From Citrobacter freundii (GTDB lineage Bacteria; Bacteroidota; Bacteroidia; Chitinophagales; Chitinophagaceae), in assembly GCA_003243445.1 (NCBI GenBank), contig QFQQ01000023.1:1-64000 (forward strand): a DNA stretch of 64,000 nucleotides, written 5' to 3'. The notes beneath the pieces are model-generated. The model saw only the letters and a list, made by a program, of their open reading frames with translations, ran no database searches and was not told where the DNA came from. Position numbers and translations under genes: made by a program. This document shows, piece after piece, positions 1-9,103 of the stretch (position 1 is the stretch's first letter; every line of letters starts with the position of its first letter).

Positions 1-65
1 AAGACAATTATCACTCTTGAAAATAAACCAGGTTCTTTTAATAAATTCCTTTTCAAAGCGCGGTA

Positions 66-138
66 GCAACCTCTGGAACTTCTGAAACCTATGGAACCCC
101 TGGAACCTTTTCCTCCCCCCGGAACTTCTGCAACCTTT
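66..138. repeat. 9-nt quasi-tandem repeat, family A, single arm
   Basis: Degenerate 9-nt units of the form AACCTCTGG / AACTTCTGA / AACCTATGG run up to the promoter region of the first gene. The same unit recurs at 2184-2460, 20471-20550, 21072-21141, 40874-41133 and 45813-46113. A partner arm, if present, would lie before the window starts. Confidence 0.75.
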
Positions 139-194
139 TAACACCCTGATTCTTTTCTTTTGCAGATATTTGCGGTCCGAAAAAAGTTTCAACC

Positions 195-1187
195 ATGAAG
201 ATTGCAATCAATGGAATGGGCCGGATCGGCCGGCTGTTGTTCAGGCGTTTAGCCGACCATCCATCTATCGAACTCGTTGCGGTGAACGATATTATGCCAC
301 AGGAGAACCTGGCCTACCTGATCAGGTACGATTCGGTGTATGGGACGTATCCTGATGCGGTAACGCTGCAGGACGGTCATCTTATTGTCAGAGATAAAAA
401 GATCGCGGCATTCAATGCGGCGCATCCTTCGCAGCTGCCATGGAACGAGCTGGGTGTGGATGTGGTACTGGAATGTTCCGGTAAATTCAGTACACAGGCT
501 GGTGCAACCGAGCATCTGAAAGCCGGATCAAAAAAAGTGTTACTGTCGACAACGGGTTCGCCGGAAGTGCCGCTGATGATCTATGGTTTTAACCATAACA
601 ATATTCATTCTTCAAGTGATATTGTTTCGCCGGGCGGTTGCATGACGAATTGTTCGGTGCATGTGATCTATATCCTGAATGCGATCGGGATCAATTCTAT
701 TCAATTGAATATTCTTCATTCGTATACATCACGGCAGGAATTGGTGGACGCGCCGCATCCGCAATTCAGACGCGGCCGTGCAGCGGCGGAGTCGATCATT
801 CCTGTGGAGATAGATCTGGCTCATTCACTGGAAAGAGTGTTGCCAGGGATGAAAAACAAAATAGCGGCCGTCTCAACGCGTGTGCCCGTTGCGAATGGAG
901 CGATGGCCGATTTTACAGCACAGCTGAACCGGCCCGCCACCGCGGAAGAAGTGAATAATCTTTTCCGTAAAGCATCGCAGGGTGAATTCAAAGGCGTGGT
1001 TGACTATACTGAAGAAGCACTGGTTTCCCTGGATTTCAAAGGCAATACACATTCTTGCGTGATCGATGGTACGATGACAACAGTGATCGGCAACCAGGTA
1101 AAACTGATCGCGTGGTTTGATAACGAATATGGTTTCACCAGCCGTATGATCGACTGGCTTGAATACTGGAAGATCGGTCAAAACTGA
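195..1187 (+). CDS. GAPDH-family dehydrogenase, erythrose-4-phosphate dehydrogenase-like
   Basis: A 330-residue NAD-dependent aldehyde-phosphate dehydrogenase with an N-terminal Rossmann motif (INGMGRIGR) and catalytic Cys149 and His175. The usual SNASCTTNC catalytic loop reads SPGGCMTNC. The phosphate-binding STGAAKAV segment of glycolytic GAPDH is replaced by IIPVEIDLAHSL, and the C-terminal half (QGEFKGVVDYTEE, then SLDF, then HSCVIDGT) follows the pattern of E. coli Epd (E4P dehydrogenase). Glycolytic GAPDH activity is therefore doubtful; oxidation of erythrose-4-phosphate or another sugar phosphate is more likely. The start at 195 fits the family N-terminus. It is monocistronic and convergent with the next gene, two bases apart. 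Confidence 0.9.
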   Translation: MKIAINGMGRIGRLLFRRLADHPSIELVAVNDIMPQENLAYLIRYDSVYGTYPDAVTLQDGHLIVRDKKIAAFNAAHPSQLPWNELGVDVVLECSGKFSTQAGATEHLKAGSKKVLLSTTGSPEVPLMIYGFNHNNIHSSSDIVSPGGCMTNCSVHVIYILNAIGINSIQLNILHSYTSRQELVDAPHPQFRRGRAAAESIIPVEIDLAHSLERVLPGMKNKIAAVSTRVPVANGAMADFTAQLNRPATAEEVNNLFRKASQGEFKGVVDYTEEALVSLDFKGNTHSCVIDGTMTTVIGNQVKLIAWFDNEYGFTSRMIDWLEYWKIGQN

Positions 1188-1189
1188 AC

Positions 1190-2170
1190 TTAACGCGCGG
1201 TGAACTTGTCAAGTATTGATGTTACCACTACACCTTCATCGGCGGTGCAGGGATTATCGCGTTTACCAAGAAAATAGTCGGTCGCAGCCTGTATCATTGG
1301 TTGCTGAACGTGTGGTAAAGGCTCAAAGCTGAAGCTGGTTCTTTCGCCATTATTGATCATCACTAATGGCTCATGGTTGAATATGCTGAACTGCAGTTCA
1401 CCTGTTGAACCGACGATCGTGCAGCGATCGGTTTCACTTTGTTTTGCCGCGGCGAATGACCATGTGCCGGAGAAAACAACGCCATTCTTGAACAGGATAT
1501 TTCCAGCCACCATATCATCAGCGGAATAAGCACCCGCCTGGTTTGTAGCCACGCCGTTTGCCCGTACTATTTCTCCAAAGAAATAATACATCAGATCGAT
1601 CTGATGAGGTGCCAGGTCGTGGAATAAGCCCCCACCTGCGATCTGCTGATCCACCCGCCAGGCGGTTTTGGGAACAGCGAGTTCTGCTGCGGATAAAACA
1701 GCTTTTCTGAAATCAATAGCTGCAAACCTGATATCACCGATCGCCTTCTCATCGATCAGTTGTTTTATTTTTTTGAATAATGGTTGTTCACGGCGATAGT
1801 GGGCAACGACCAGTTTAACGTCTTTTTCCCTTGCAACGCGACTCATGATCTTGGCTGAATCCGCATTAGTGGTCATCGGTTTTTCTACATACACCGGTTT
1901 GCCGGCATTCAATGCGGCCAGTGTATATGCTTCATGCGAAGACGGAGGTGTTGCGATATAGATCGCATTGATCTCCGGATCATCGATCAGCTGCTGTGCA
2001 TTGGCATACCACTTCGGTACATTATGCCGGCGCGCATAATCCTCCGCCAGCGCCGCATTGCGGCGCATCACGGCTACAAGTTTTGAACCAGTTGCTTTCT
2101 GAAATGCGGGACCACTTTTTACTTCGGTGACATCACCGCAACCGATCATTCCCCAGGAGATGGTGTTCAT
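1190..2170 (-). CDS. Gfo/Idh/MocA family oxidoreductase
   Basis: A predicted NAD(P)-dependent sugar or cyclitol oxidoreductase of 326 residues. The Rossmann motif GMIGCGDVTE is at the N-terminus and the family motif VEKPM, with its catalytic-site lysine, is near residue 100; a C-terminal Gfo/Idh/MocA alpha/beta domain follows. The substrate cannot be read from sequence. An in-frame extension to 2350 exists but translates a family A repeat (Thr-Ser-Gln-rich), so I place the start at 2170. A TATCTTGC promoter-like element lies 4 nt before this ATG. The gene is divergent from the MpaB-like gene across a mirrored repeat. Confidence 0.9.
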   Translation of the reverse strand: MNTISWGMIGCGDVTEVKSGPAFQKATGSKLVAVMRRNAALAEDYARRHNVPKWYANAQQLIDDPEINAIYIATPPSSHEAYTLAALNAGKPVYVEKPMTTNADSAKIMSRVAREKDVKLVVAHYRREQPLFKKIKQLIDEKAIGDIRFAAIDFRKAVLSAAELAVPKTAWRVDQQIAGGGLFHDLAPHQIDLMYYFFGEIVRANGVATNQAGAYSADDMVAGNILFKNGVVFSGTWSFAAAKQSETDRCTIVGSTGELQFSIFNHEPLVMINNGERTSFSFEPLPHVQQPMIQAATDYFLGKRDNPCTADEGVVVTSILDKFTAR

Positions 2171-2174
2171 GGGT

Positions 2175-2182
2175 GCAAGATA
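2175..2182 (-). promoter_or_regulatory. Bacteroidota -7-like element for the Gfo/Idh gene
   Basis: TATCTTGC on the minus strand, ending 4 nt before the ATG at 2170. It is close to TAnnTTTG but not exact. It supports the shorter start and predicts a leaderless transcript. Confidence 0.4.
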
Positions 2183-2183
2183 A

Positions 2184-2460
2184 GGTTTGGAGGGATTTTG
2201 TGGAGGTTGAGAGAGGGGGTCATAAGTTTCAGAGGTTTGACAGGTTTGGGACGTTTGGGAAGTTGCTGCCGCGATCCGCGATTGCTGCCTGATCATGACA
2301 GCATTTTCATTAAGCTTATCCTGATAGACTTCTAACAGTGGCAGGTTCACTAATGAAGACTTTCACAAATTGCGGCAGCAACCTCTGAAACCTCTGGAAC
2401 TCCTGAAACCTCTGGAACCTACAAAGCCTTTACAACCTATAGAACCCTACCAAACCTCCC
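2184..2460. repeat. Mirrored family A 9-nt repeat between divergent genes
   Basis: The left arm (2184-2270, GGTTTGGGA-type units) and right arm (2371-2460, AACCTCTGR-type units) are reverse-complement in character. They meet in an exact inverted pair GTTGCTGCCGC / GCGGCAGCAAC (about 2262-2272 and 2371-2381). The right arm runs almost to the promoter of the gene starting at 2505. Confidence 0.75.
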
Positions 2461-2504
2461 TCGTTCCACGAAACTTTCCTACTTTTACCCTAACCTGTAC
2501 AACT

Positions 2505-3269
2505 ATGGAATTCTTTGTCGAACAGCACTCGATTGTCCGTCGCATCTGGGGCAAGAGTGATACCATTCTTTTTGTTTTTGCCGGAGCCTCGGCTGAGTTT
2601 GCCCTGAATAAGGCGGTAGACTGGCTTTACTTCACCGGCAAGTTACCTGCTGATCCTTTAGGGAGATTGTTTTCAACGGTTATGTATGCGCGCCGTATTG
2701 TGTATTCGCCGAAAGAAGCGGCGGAGAAGGCGATTGATACGATCACACATATTCATAAAGCGGTGGAGGGAAACCGCGGGTATGCTATTCCTGACTGGGC
2801 TTACCGGGATGTGCTGTTTATGCTGATCCATTATTCGGTAGCCTCTTATGAATTACTGGAAAGAAAACTTACGGATGCAGAAAAGGATGATCTGTATGAC
2901 GTGTTCTACAGAATGGGAAGCAGGATGGGTTTGAAGGAATTACCTGCTAATTATAAAGACTGGACGGCAAGTCATGCACAGCATTTGAAACAGGATCTGG
3001 CGGAAAGTAACTACACAACGGATCTTTATAAACAATACCGGAAGCATTTGGGACCGGTGAGATATTTTATTTTAAAGGAATCGCAAAAATTGGTTTGCCC
3101 GCAGATCGTAAAGAAGATGTTGCGGATGGATACGTTTTCGTGGGCGGGCCCTTTGCTGGTAGTGTATAAGCTGAGCAGGAAGCTGAGATTGGACGGCGTG
3201 CTGAAAGCGATATTGTTACCGGGGAAGTATCAGAAGGAAATAAAAGCATTGGACGGAGCGCCGGAGTAA
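2505..3269 (+). CDS. Oxygenase MpaB family protein (DUF2236)
   Basis: A 254-residue protein with the DUF2236/MpaB pattern: an N-terminal IVRRIWGKSD segment, a hydrophobic helix with Gly/Ala (FAGASAEFALNKAVDW), an ARRIVYSP block and a central RDVLFMLIHYSV helix whose His is at the position conserved in the family. Members include latex-clearing oxygenases and fungal MpaB, but most bacterial members have no known substrate. The frame is open upstream to 2370, through repeat DNA only, so I use ATG 2505, preceded by a TACTTTTA element at about 2480. It is monocistronic. Confidence 0.8.
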   Translation: MEFFVEQHSIVRRIWGKSDTILFVFAGASAEFALNKAVDWLYFTGKLPADPLGRLFSTVMYARRIVYSPKEAAEKAIDTITHIHKAVEGNRGYAIPDWAYRDVLFMLIHYSVASYELLERKLTDAEKDDLYDVFYRMGSRMGLKELPANYKDWTASHAQHLKQDLAESNYTTDLYKQYRKHLGPVRYFILKESQKLVCPQIVKKMLRMDTFSWAGPLLVVYKLSRKLRLDGVLKAILLPGKYQKEIKALDGAPE

Positions 3270-3426
3270 TGGGCAGTATCTATCTGCAATGGTCAAAACT
3301 TGGCCTGACCCTTACAGACAGATCAAGAAAGAAAAGTCAGCACTTATCGTACCGTGTCATCCTTACTATTTGATCAGAGAAGATCAATTGCTCAGTTAGA
3401 AGACTATTTGTCAGCTTTATGGGTTA

Positions 3427-4116
3427 TTACAAATTATCTTTCACCGTCATCCGGAATCCTACGCCTCTCACGCTATCGATCTTTACTCTTTCTTCCTTCG
3501 CAAGATACTTTCGCAATCTGCTTACAAACACATCCATACTTCGTCCGTTAAAGAAATCTGCTTCACCCCAAAGCTTTTGCAGGATTTCCTTTCTGGTGAC
3601 CAATTCATTCTTTCGTTTATACAAGTATTCCAGCAGCGCTGCTTCTTTCTCCGTCAATACAGTTTCTGAAGAAGACGATCTGAGCAACAGGTTAGCAGGG
3701 TCAAAACGAAAGATACCGATCTCATATATGATCGGGTCAACTAATACAGATTTGGTCCTGCGAAGAATATTATTGATCCGCAGGATCAGTTCGTCCGCAT
3801 CAAAGGGTTTGGTGATATAATCATCTGCACCCAGCTGCAATCCCTGCAAGATGTCCTCCCGTTGCTTTCTCGCCGTCACAAAAAGAAAAGCCTGGCGAGG
3901 ATGATCCTTCCTGATCTTCCTCGCCAGTGCAAATCCATCTTCCTTCGGCATCATTACATCCAGCACCAGAATATCGTAGGCATTAGTTTTCAACGCCCCT
4001 CTTGCCTCTTCTCCGTTATATACCCGGTCAACCCGGAACTGGTTCAATTCCAGATATTGCCTGAGCAAATTTCCGAGATCACGGTCATCTTCTACTACAA
4101 GTACACTTATTTTCAT
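3427..4116 (-). CDS. OmpR-family response regulator
   Basis: A 229-residue two-component response regulator. The receiver domain (residues 1-115) has acidic residues D10/D11, phosphoacceptor D53 (LVLDVMMP), T81 and K103 (ITKPF). The C-terminal winged helix (about 130-229) ends in the typical VRGVGFRM wing. It overlaps the upstream kinase gene by 4 bp (ATGA), so the two are translationally coupled and the kinase is almost certainly its partner. Targets are unknown. The divergently transcribed HExxH lipoprotein at 5648 is the nearest candidate, an inference from position only. Confidence 0.95.
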   Translation of the reverse strand: MKISVLVVEDDRDLGNLLRQYLELNQFRVDRVYNGEEARGALKTNAYDILVLDVMMPKEDGFALARKIRKDHPRQAFLFVTARKQREDILQGLQLGADDYITKPFDADELILRINNILRRTKSVLVDPIIYEIGIFRFDPANLLLRSSSSETVLTEKEAALLEYLYKRKNELVTRKEILQKLWGEADFFNGRSMDVFVSRLRKYLAKEERVKIDSVRGVGFRMTVKDNL

Positions 4117-5477
4117 TGGATGGGAAGTTTTAATGAGAAAACACTACCCTCTCCGGGTGTTGAAACAACAAACAGGTCTGCCTTCAGCATTGCTGCCTTT
4201 ACCCTGCAGAGATACAGCCCCAGGCCGAGTCCCTTTACAGAATGCAGATTATCCTCTGGCACACGGTAGAATTTGTCAAAAATCCGCAGTTGATCCTTCA
4301 GCTCTATGCCCCGTCCGTGATCAGCTATTTCTATGTAACAGGACTGATCCCGGCCAAATGCCGTTAGATTGATCTCCGTTGCAGGTTCACTGTACTTGAT
4401 GGCATTGTCCATCAGGTTATAAATAATACTTTCAAGCAAGACTGGATCAGTTCTCAGCTTCATGGTGTCAAAACGGATTTCCATTTTAATAATATGCGTA
4501 TCGTTTCTGAATTCCTGAAAGCAGTTGTGCAAAAAAGAATTCATTTCAATTTCCTGGTATACTGCAGTTTGTTTTTCAAGCAATGAGGTTTCAAGCACCT
4601 GATCAGTCAGTCTATGGAGTTTGTTATGCTGATTACTTAGCGAATTAATCAATTCATCCATCATTTCCGGCTGCGCCCTTACCGATTTATTAAGCATGCT
4701 TTTAATAATGATCGCGATGGAAGACAGGGGTGTTTTAAGTTCGTGGGTCATATTATTGGCAAAGTCGTTCGTAACATCTGTTATTCTTTTCTGCCTGAGC
4801 AATGTCCGGATTACGATATAGAAAAGAATGAGCAGCGCAATAATAAAACCTACTGCCAGTAAAAATATTCCGGCCATTCGCTTCCACACTTCGGTTTTCC
4901 ATTGAGAAATGTCCGCCACTTGTTCATACTTAACTTCGATTCGGTTAACAGGCATACCAGGGGAAGCAATGATTCCCGATATTCCCGCCGTCTGGCTACC
5001 TGCCCCAACTGCCAGTTGTTCTTTTCCTGCCGAATATTTGCCCAGCAGGATGAATGGGTGATCTTCAGCCGACAATACCGTGTCACGCACCCCGTCCTTT
5101 ATCAAAATAACCTGGCGATACTGCATGGAAAAACCAGCACGCTCAAGAGTTGGGCTCCCGGACATTATACGTTTAAGAATGCTGTCATCCCGCTTTTGCA
5201 TTAGTTGTTGAGCTCCTGAAAGCTGTTCAATGAATGTTTTTCTACGTGAAGAGTCATAGCCCGGAAGATATTGCTGAAAAAGGCGCATCGCACGGCTGTT
5301 TGCACTATCCGTAAACGGCTGACTGACGGCATCGAGCGCCTGTTTTACGTCGCCGTAATACTGGCGTCTGGATAGTTCATACGTATTACGCACAAGAAAG
5401 AACTGGATGGCAGAAAGTAATGCCACCATTGCAAGACAACTGATCAATAACAACCGTATTCTTCCCGCTTTTTTCAT
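4113..5477 (-). CDS. Membrane sensor histidine kinase
   Basis: A 454-residue kinase with an N-terminal transmembrane helix (about 10-30), a periplasmic sensor region of some 170 residues with no recognised domain, a second helix (about 202-224), a HisKA dimerisation domain with phospho-His245 (THELKTP), and an HATPase domain with N box (DNAIKY), G1 (DHGRGI) and G2 (GLGLGLYL). No HAMP domain is evident. First gene of a two-gene operon with the response regulator at 3427; the stop overlaps the regulator start. Confidence 0.95.
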   Translation of the reverse strand: MKKAGRIRLLLISCLAMVALLSAIQFFLVRNTYELSRRQYYGDVKQALDAVSQPFTDSANSRAMRLFQQYLPGYDSSRRKTFIEQLSGAQQLMQKRDDSILKRIMSGSPTLERAGFSMQYRQVILIKDGVRDTVLSAEDHPFILLGKYSAGKEQLAVGAGSQTAGISGIIASPGMPVNRIEVKYEQVADISQWKTEVWKRMAGIFLLAVGFIIALLILFYIVIRTLLRQKRITDVTNDFANNMTHELKTPLSSIAIIIKSMLNKSVRAQPEMMDELINSLSNQHNKLHRLTDQVLETSLLEKQTAVYQEIEMNSFLHNCFQEFRNDTHIIKMEIRFDTMKLRTDPVLLESIIYNLMDNAIKYSEPATEINLTAFGRDQSCYIEIADHGRGIELKDQLRIFDKFYRVPEDNLHSVKGLGLGLYLCRVKAAMLKADLFVVSTPGEGSVFSLKLPIQ

Positions 5478-5647
5478 TCCATAAACTAAGGCCGGCGCAG
5501 GTTTGGTACTCAGCGGCCTGCATCAAAGTTAAAACATATGCCTTCCGTCCGCAGACAATCTCAGCTGTTTAACCCAGGGTTCACCCTTTGTTAACCGTAT
5601 TGCGCTGCCAGATCCGGCAGCTTTGTAGCTCATTGAAAAAATATACC

Positions 5648-7291
5648 ATGAAACACAGATCTATCTTTTCGGCCATCCTTGTGGTCCTGTCAATGACCAT
5701 TTCCTGCGCACAAGACCCGGCCACACTGTACACGAAGGCCATGACGGCTTACCAACAAAAAGACTATACAAACGCCGCGGCTTCATTTACACAGGCTTTT
5801 TCACTTTCCGGCTACCGATTACAATCAAATCAGCTTTATGATGGCGCCTGCATTTATTCACTCAACGGAAATTTCGATGAGGCACTCCTTATCCTGCATT
5901 ATCTCGCAGACAACCGGTTCTATTCGAATTATGATCACCTTTCCCGGGATACCGACCTGGAAAAGATGCATGACTTGCCCGGCTGGAAACCTTTGCTGGA
6001 AAAAGTTATTGAAAACAAGCGCACACTTCCGGCAAGAACCAGAGCCCGCGTCAGGACTGAATTGCTGAAGGCAAAACGGTTGCTTATTGCAGACAACGGT
6101 CAGCTTTGGGGTGAGGTTATCTGGACGGACAACTTCCTCGTGCTCGACCCGGAAAACAACCTCTACAGCATTCATCCCTTCCCGGGAGGCACGGCCTCAG
6201 ACAGCTCGCTTTACACTGCAAAAGCCCCACCAAATACTTTAAGCCAGACCAACTCCGTTCAACCGTATAACGGGAAAGACTATGCCATCGTCACGACCAG
6301 CTATCTTGCCGACAGCAGCGCCACCATCATCCACGAAATGTTCCATGTGTTGCAATATAGCAAAGTCAAACTTTCAGGGGATGCCATTCCCTACCTCGAC
6401 AATTACGACGCACGCCAATGGCTCCGGCTGGAATATGCTGCATTAAAAAACGCATTGCAAGCCTCCCGGGAAAAGAGATCTCTAAAACTGATCAGGCAAA
6501 TGCTGGAAGACGCCTTACGTTACAGGAAACTCCGTCAATCTGCCTACCTATCGTTTCTTGACAAAGAGATACAGATAGAAACGCTTGAAGGAATGGCCAA
6601 TTACACCGGTTATCGGTTGTCTTCTTTTCCGGATAAATATGAAAGAGCCATCCATGAAATAAACGAGCGGGAACTGGCGGCCACCTATACCCGGCCATTT
6701 CCCTATGCCACCGGCCTGGCCTACGGCATCTTGTTCGATCACCTTGGATTGAAATGGAAGACAGGACTTGACCACACGTACAACTTCCTGGACATTTATG
6801 AAAAAATAGCCGGAAAGATCGATACCGCAGGCCGACTGGTTGCTGCCTCCAACAAGCGGAGCAATTACGCAGGGATCCACCGCCAGGAACTTAACAGAAA
6901 AGAAGAAAATGAAAAGAGGATCCGGTACTATACGGACATGCTGATCAATCAGCCGACATTGACCGTAAAATTGGTGAACGACACGTTCAGCTGTTCATTC
7001 AACATGAATGGAACAATGACACTGGAAGATAAGGGAACCGTTTATTCAAGAATAAAAGGAGAGGACCGTTCCGGAAAAAATTTTGGCAGTTTTTCTACGA
7101 TTGATGGCAAAGACACCCTTGGTTATGCCGGAATACTTGGGGCCGCAGACAGAAGAAAATTCGTATTTCCTTTACCTATCTCCATTGAAGGAGACATCAT
7201 TAAAGGCGAGTTCTATGAAATAAAGCTGAGCGATGGCTGGAGAGTTCGGAAGATGAACGAGAAAGGAGATATGGAAGTAGTTCGTGAATAA
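5648..7291 (+). CDS. Lipoprotein with TPR-like N-terminus and HExxH metallopeptidase motif
   Basis: A 547-residue predicted lipoprotein: an N-terminal hydrophobic segment with lipobox SMTISC (Cys20), then a TPR-like region (about 25-115; LYTKAMTAYQQKDY, ALLILHYLAD). A zinc-protease-type motif HEMFH (H229-E230-H233) is followed about 90 residues later by LEGMANYTG, whose Glu could be the third ligand. The C-terminal 80 residues resemble a beta-rich module. I do not recognise a named peptidase family. The frame is open to 5588, but only the start at 5648 gives a proper signal peptide. Divergent from the two-component operon with about 170 bp between, so possibly its target. Confidence 0.75.
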   Translation: MKHRSIFSAILVVLSMTISCAQDPATLYTKAMTAYQQKDYTNAAASFTQAFSLSGYRLQSNQLYDGACIYSLNGNFDEALLILHYLADNRFYSNYDHLSRDTDLEKMHDLPGWKPLLEKVIENKRTLPARTRARVRTELLKAKRLLIADNGQLWGEVIWTDNFLVLDPENNLYSIHPFPGGTASDSSLYTAKAPPNTLSQTNSVQPYNGKDYAIVTTSYLADSSATIIHEMFHVLQYSKVKLSGDAIPYLDNYDARQWLRLEYAALKNALQASREKRSLKLIRQMLEDALRYRKLRQSAYLSFLDKEIQIETLEGMANYTGYRLSSFPDKYERAIHEINERELAATYTRPFPYATGLAYGILFDHLGLKWKTGLDHTYNFLDIYEKIAGKIDTAGRLVAASNKRSNYAGIHRQELNRKEENEKRIRYYTDMLINQPTLTVKLVNDTFSCSFNMNGTMTLEDKGTVYSRIKGEDRSGKNFGSFSTIDGKDTLGYAGILGAADRRKFVFPLPISIEGDIIKGEFYEIKLSDGWRVRKMNEKGDMEVVRE

Positions 7292-7654
7292 CGCATCCCT
7301 GTAAAGTTCACGATCTCGCTTGGCACTGTGGCATTAAAAGATTACCCGGATCAGGAGAAGCAGCTACTCAGATATGTCTATATTACTAAGACAATCTGTG
7401 TCTCTGCTTTTTTGTTCTGAATACTGTTGCCAGGCTTCCTGCGCCAGGGACATACCGGAGGCCTTATCGAGCTTGCTTTTACAACTATTTTCCGGCTACA
7501 CTGCGGTGTTCTTTTTTACTTTATTCCAAATAATCCTTTCGGCCCATCTTTGAATTCATTTCCGCTTATTCAATCATCTTCAAGGGACCGGGATCATTAC
7601 CGTTGCCGCACAGTTAAATAATGTGAGTTTTTTGTTTTTGGCATTCCCACCATC
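7292..7654. other. Intergenic, 363 bp, no gene recognised
   Basis: Lies between converging genes. Short frames here do not resemble proteins, and I found no clear terminator or repeat family. Confidence 0.6.
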
Positions 7655-9103
7655 TCACTCCCCCATCCACACAATCGAATTACCGGTACTATGCTCATTC
7701 TGCTCCCATAATTTATTGGCCGGATCCATGATCCACTTTCCATCAACCACAAACTTATACAAATGCTTACCCATCGATAAATTCACTTTCAACACCCACT
7801 CATCTCCCTCCTTTTTCATCTCGAAAGCATTCGGTGACCAGTTATTGAAATCACCCGCGAGTACTACCTTTTTTGCATCAGCAAATCCCTTTAACCGGAA
7901 GGTGAAGTTTGGCTGAATGATAAAAAACATATTCCCATCGCTGTTTGATCCGGCTGGCCTTGCCGTTCTTCCATCAACAAGGAAATTATATTCATAGTTA
8001 CCCGGACCAAGTGTATAAGGGATCTCCCAGCCGCCCGATTTCTTCGTCATGAATAATTCATCATGGCGCCATTTATTGAATGATCCAGATAATACCACCT
8101 GGTTCGCCTCCTGGAAACCCTCAAGGCGGAACAGATAGGGCTTACCGATCCGTATCACCGAGTTAAAATCATTGAACTCATTCGGCAACTTCTGCGGATT
8201 GCCCGGATCAACTGTCCAATTTCCGTCTATAATAAAACGATATGTATGTGTGCCATCCGCAAGATAGACCGGCAATTCCCAGCCTCCATCAGTTTGCTGC
8301 AAAGCCAGGCTTCTCTCCTGCCAGTTATTAAAACTTCCTGCGAGATAAACCTTTCGTGCATTTGAATAACCCTTCAACTGAAATACATAATTGGTTTTGA
8401 AAAATACGGAGTTCACATTTCCCAAACCGTCATTTTCATTCAATGTATTATCAGGATCAGTGATCCATCTTCCATCAACAATGAATTTATACCAGTATTT
8501 GCCCGGCGCAAGAACAACATTCGCTACCCAACCGCTATCTGTTTTTTTCATAGAGAGTGCGTCGGGCGACCATTCATTAAAGCTTCCGGCAAGCCTTACC
8601 AGTGACGCCCCGGTATAATTCCGCAGATAGAAAGTCACCACCGAATCACGCGAGGTAAAACTATACTTTCGCTTAAAGCGATTCACACCATAGGTGATCA
8701 GATTGCTTACTGAAGGAAACAACTCTGCGAAACTCGGCTTCTTCTCCGCCATGATGATCTTCTCCGCGGGGTTATTCAAATTGTCGACACCCATCAGTGG
8801 TTTGCTGATCACAAAAATTTCTTTATTATTGATCTTAACCTTCCAGCCGAGCTTTGCCAGCGAATCAAGATGTATTCCCCTGATAAATGATTTTAAAGAA
8901 AGATCCTGCAGATCAAATTGCGTGATAAAGCTGTCGATCGAGGCATCCTGGAGATTTTTGCCAAGTGCAATGTACATATGTCCATCCTTTACCGTGTAAG
9001 ATTTCACCGGCGGCTGCGCCATTCCTTTTCCGGCAGTGATCAGCACCAGCCACAAAAGCATTGTACAGATCCGTACAGCCCTGCGTTTATATCCGGTACT
9101 CAT
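7655..9103 (-). CDS. Exported protein with four CBM48-like glycogen-binding repeats
   Basis: A 482-residue protein with a signal peptide (LLWLVLITAGKGMAQ), a Bacteroidota-type N-terminal region (about 35-150) and four tandem early-set/CBM48-like domains (about 165-245, 245-330, 330-405, 405-482). Each carries the signature LAGSFNxW ... KYWYKFIVDGxW ... DP. This domain is the glycogen-binding module of AMPK-beta and branching enzymes; no catalytic domain is attached, so the role is probably carbohydrate or surface binding. ATG 9103 overlaps the upstream stop as TAATG, which indicates translational coupling to the protease gene; an earlier in-frame ATG at 9112 is possible. The repeats differ enough to be old duplications. 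Confidence 0.85.
   Translation of the reverse strand: MSTGYKRRAVRICTMLLWLVLITAGKGMAQPPVKSYTVKDGHMYIALGKNLQDASIDSFITQFDLQDLSLKSFIRGIHLDSLAKLGWKVKINNKEIFVISKPLMGVDNLNNPAEKIIMAEKKPSFAELFPSVSNLITYGVNRFKRKYSFTSRDSVVTFYLRNYTGASLVRLAGSFNEWSPDALSMKKTDSGWVANVVLAPGKYWYKFIVDGRWITDPDNTLNENDGLGNVNSVFFKTNYVFQLKGYSNARKVYLAGSFNNWQERSLALQQTDGGWELPVYLADGTHTYRFIIDGNWTVDPGNPQKLPNEFNDFNSVIRIGKPYLFRLEGFQEANQVVLSGSFNKWRHDELFMTKKSGGWEIPYTLGPGNYEYNFLVDGRTARPAGSNSDGNMFFIIQPNFTFRLKGFADAKKVVLAGDFNNWSPNAFEMKKEGDEWVLKVNLSMGKHLYKFVVDGKWIMDPANKLWEQNEHSTGNSIVWMGE

Noticed and set aside
2171..2350. N-terminal extension of the Gfo/Idh gene
   Set aside because: Encodes repeat-derived Thr/Ser/Gln sequence and lies upstream of the promoter-like element.
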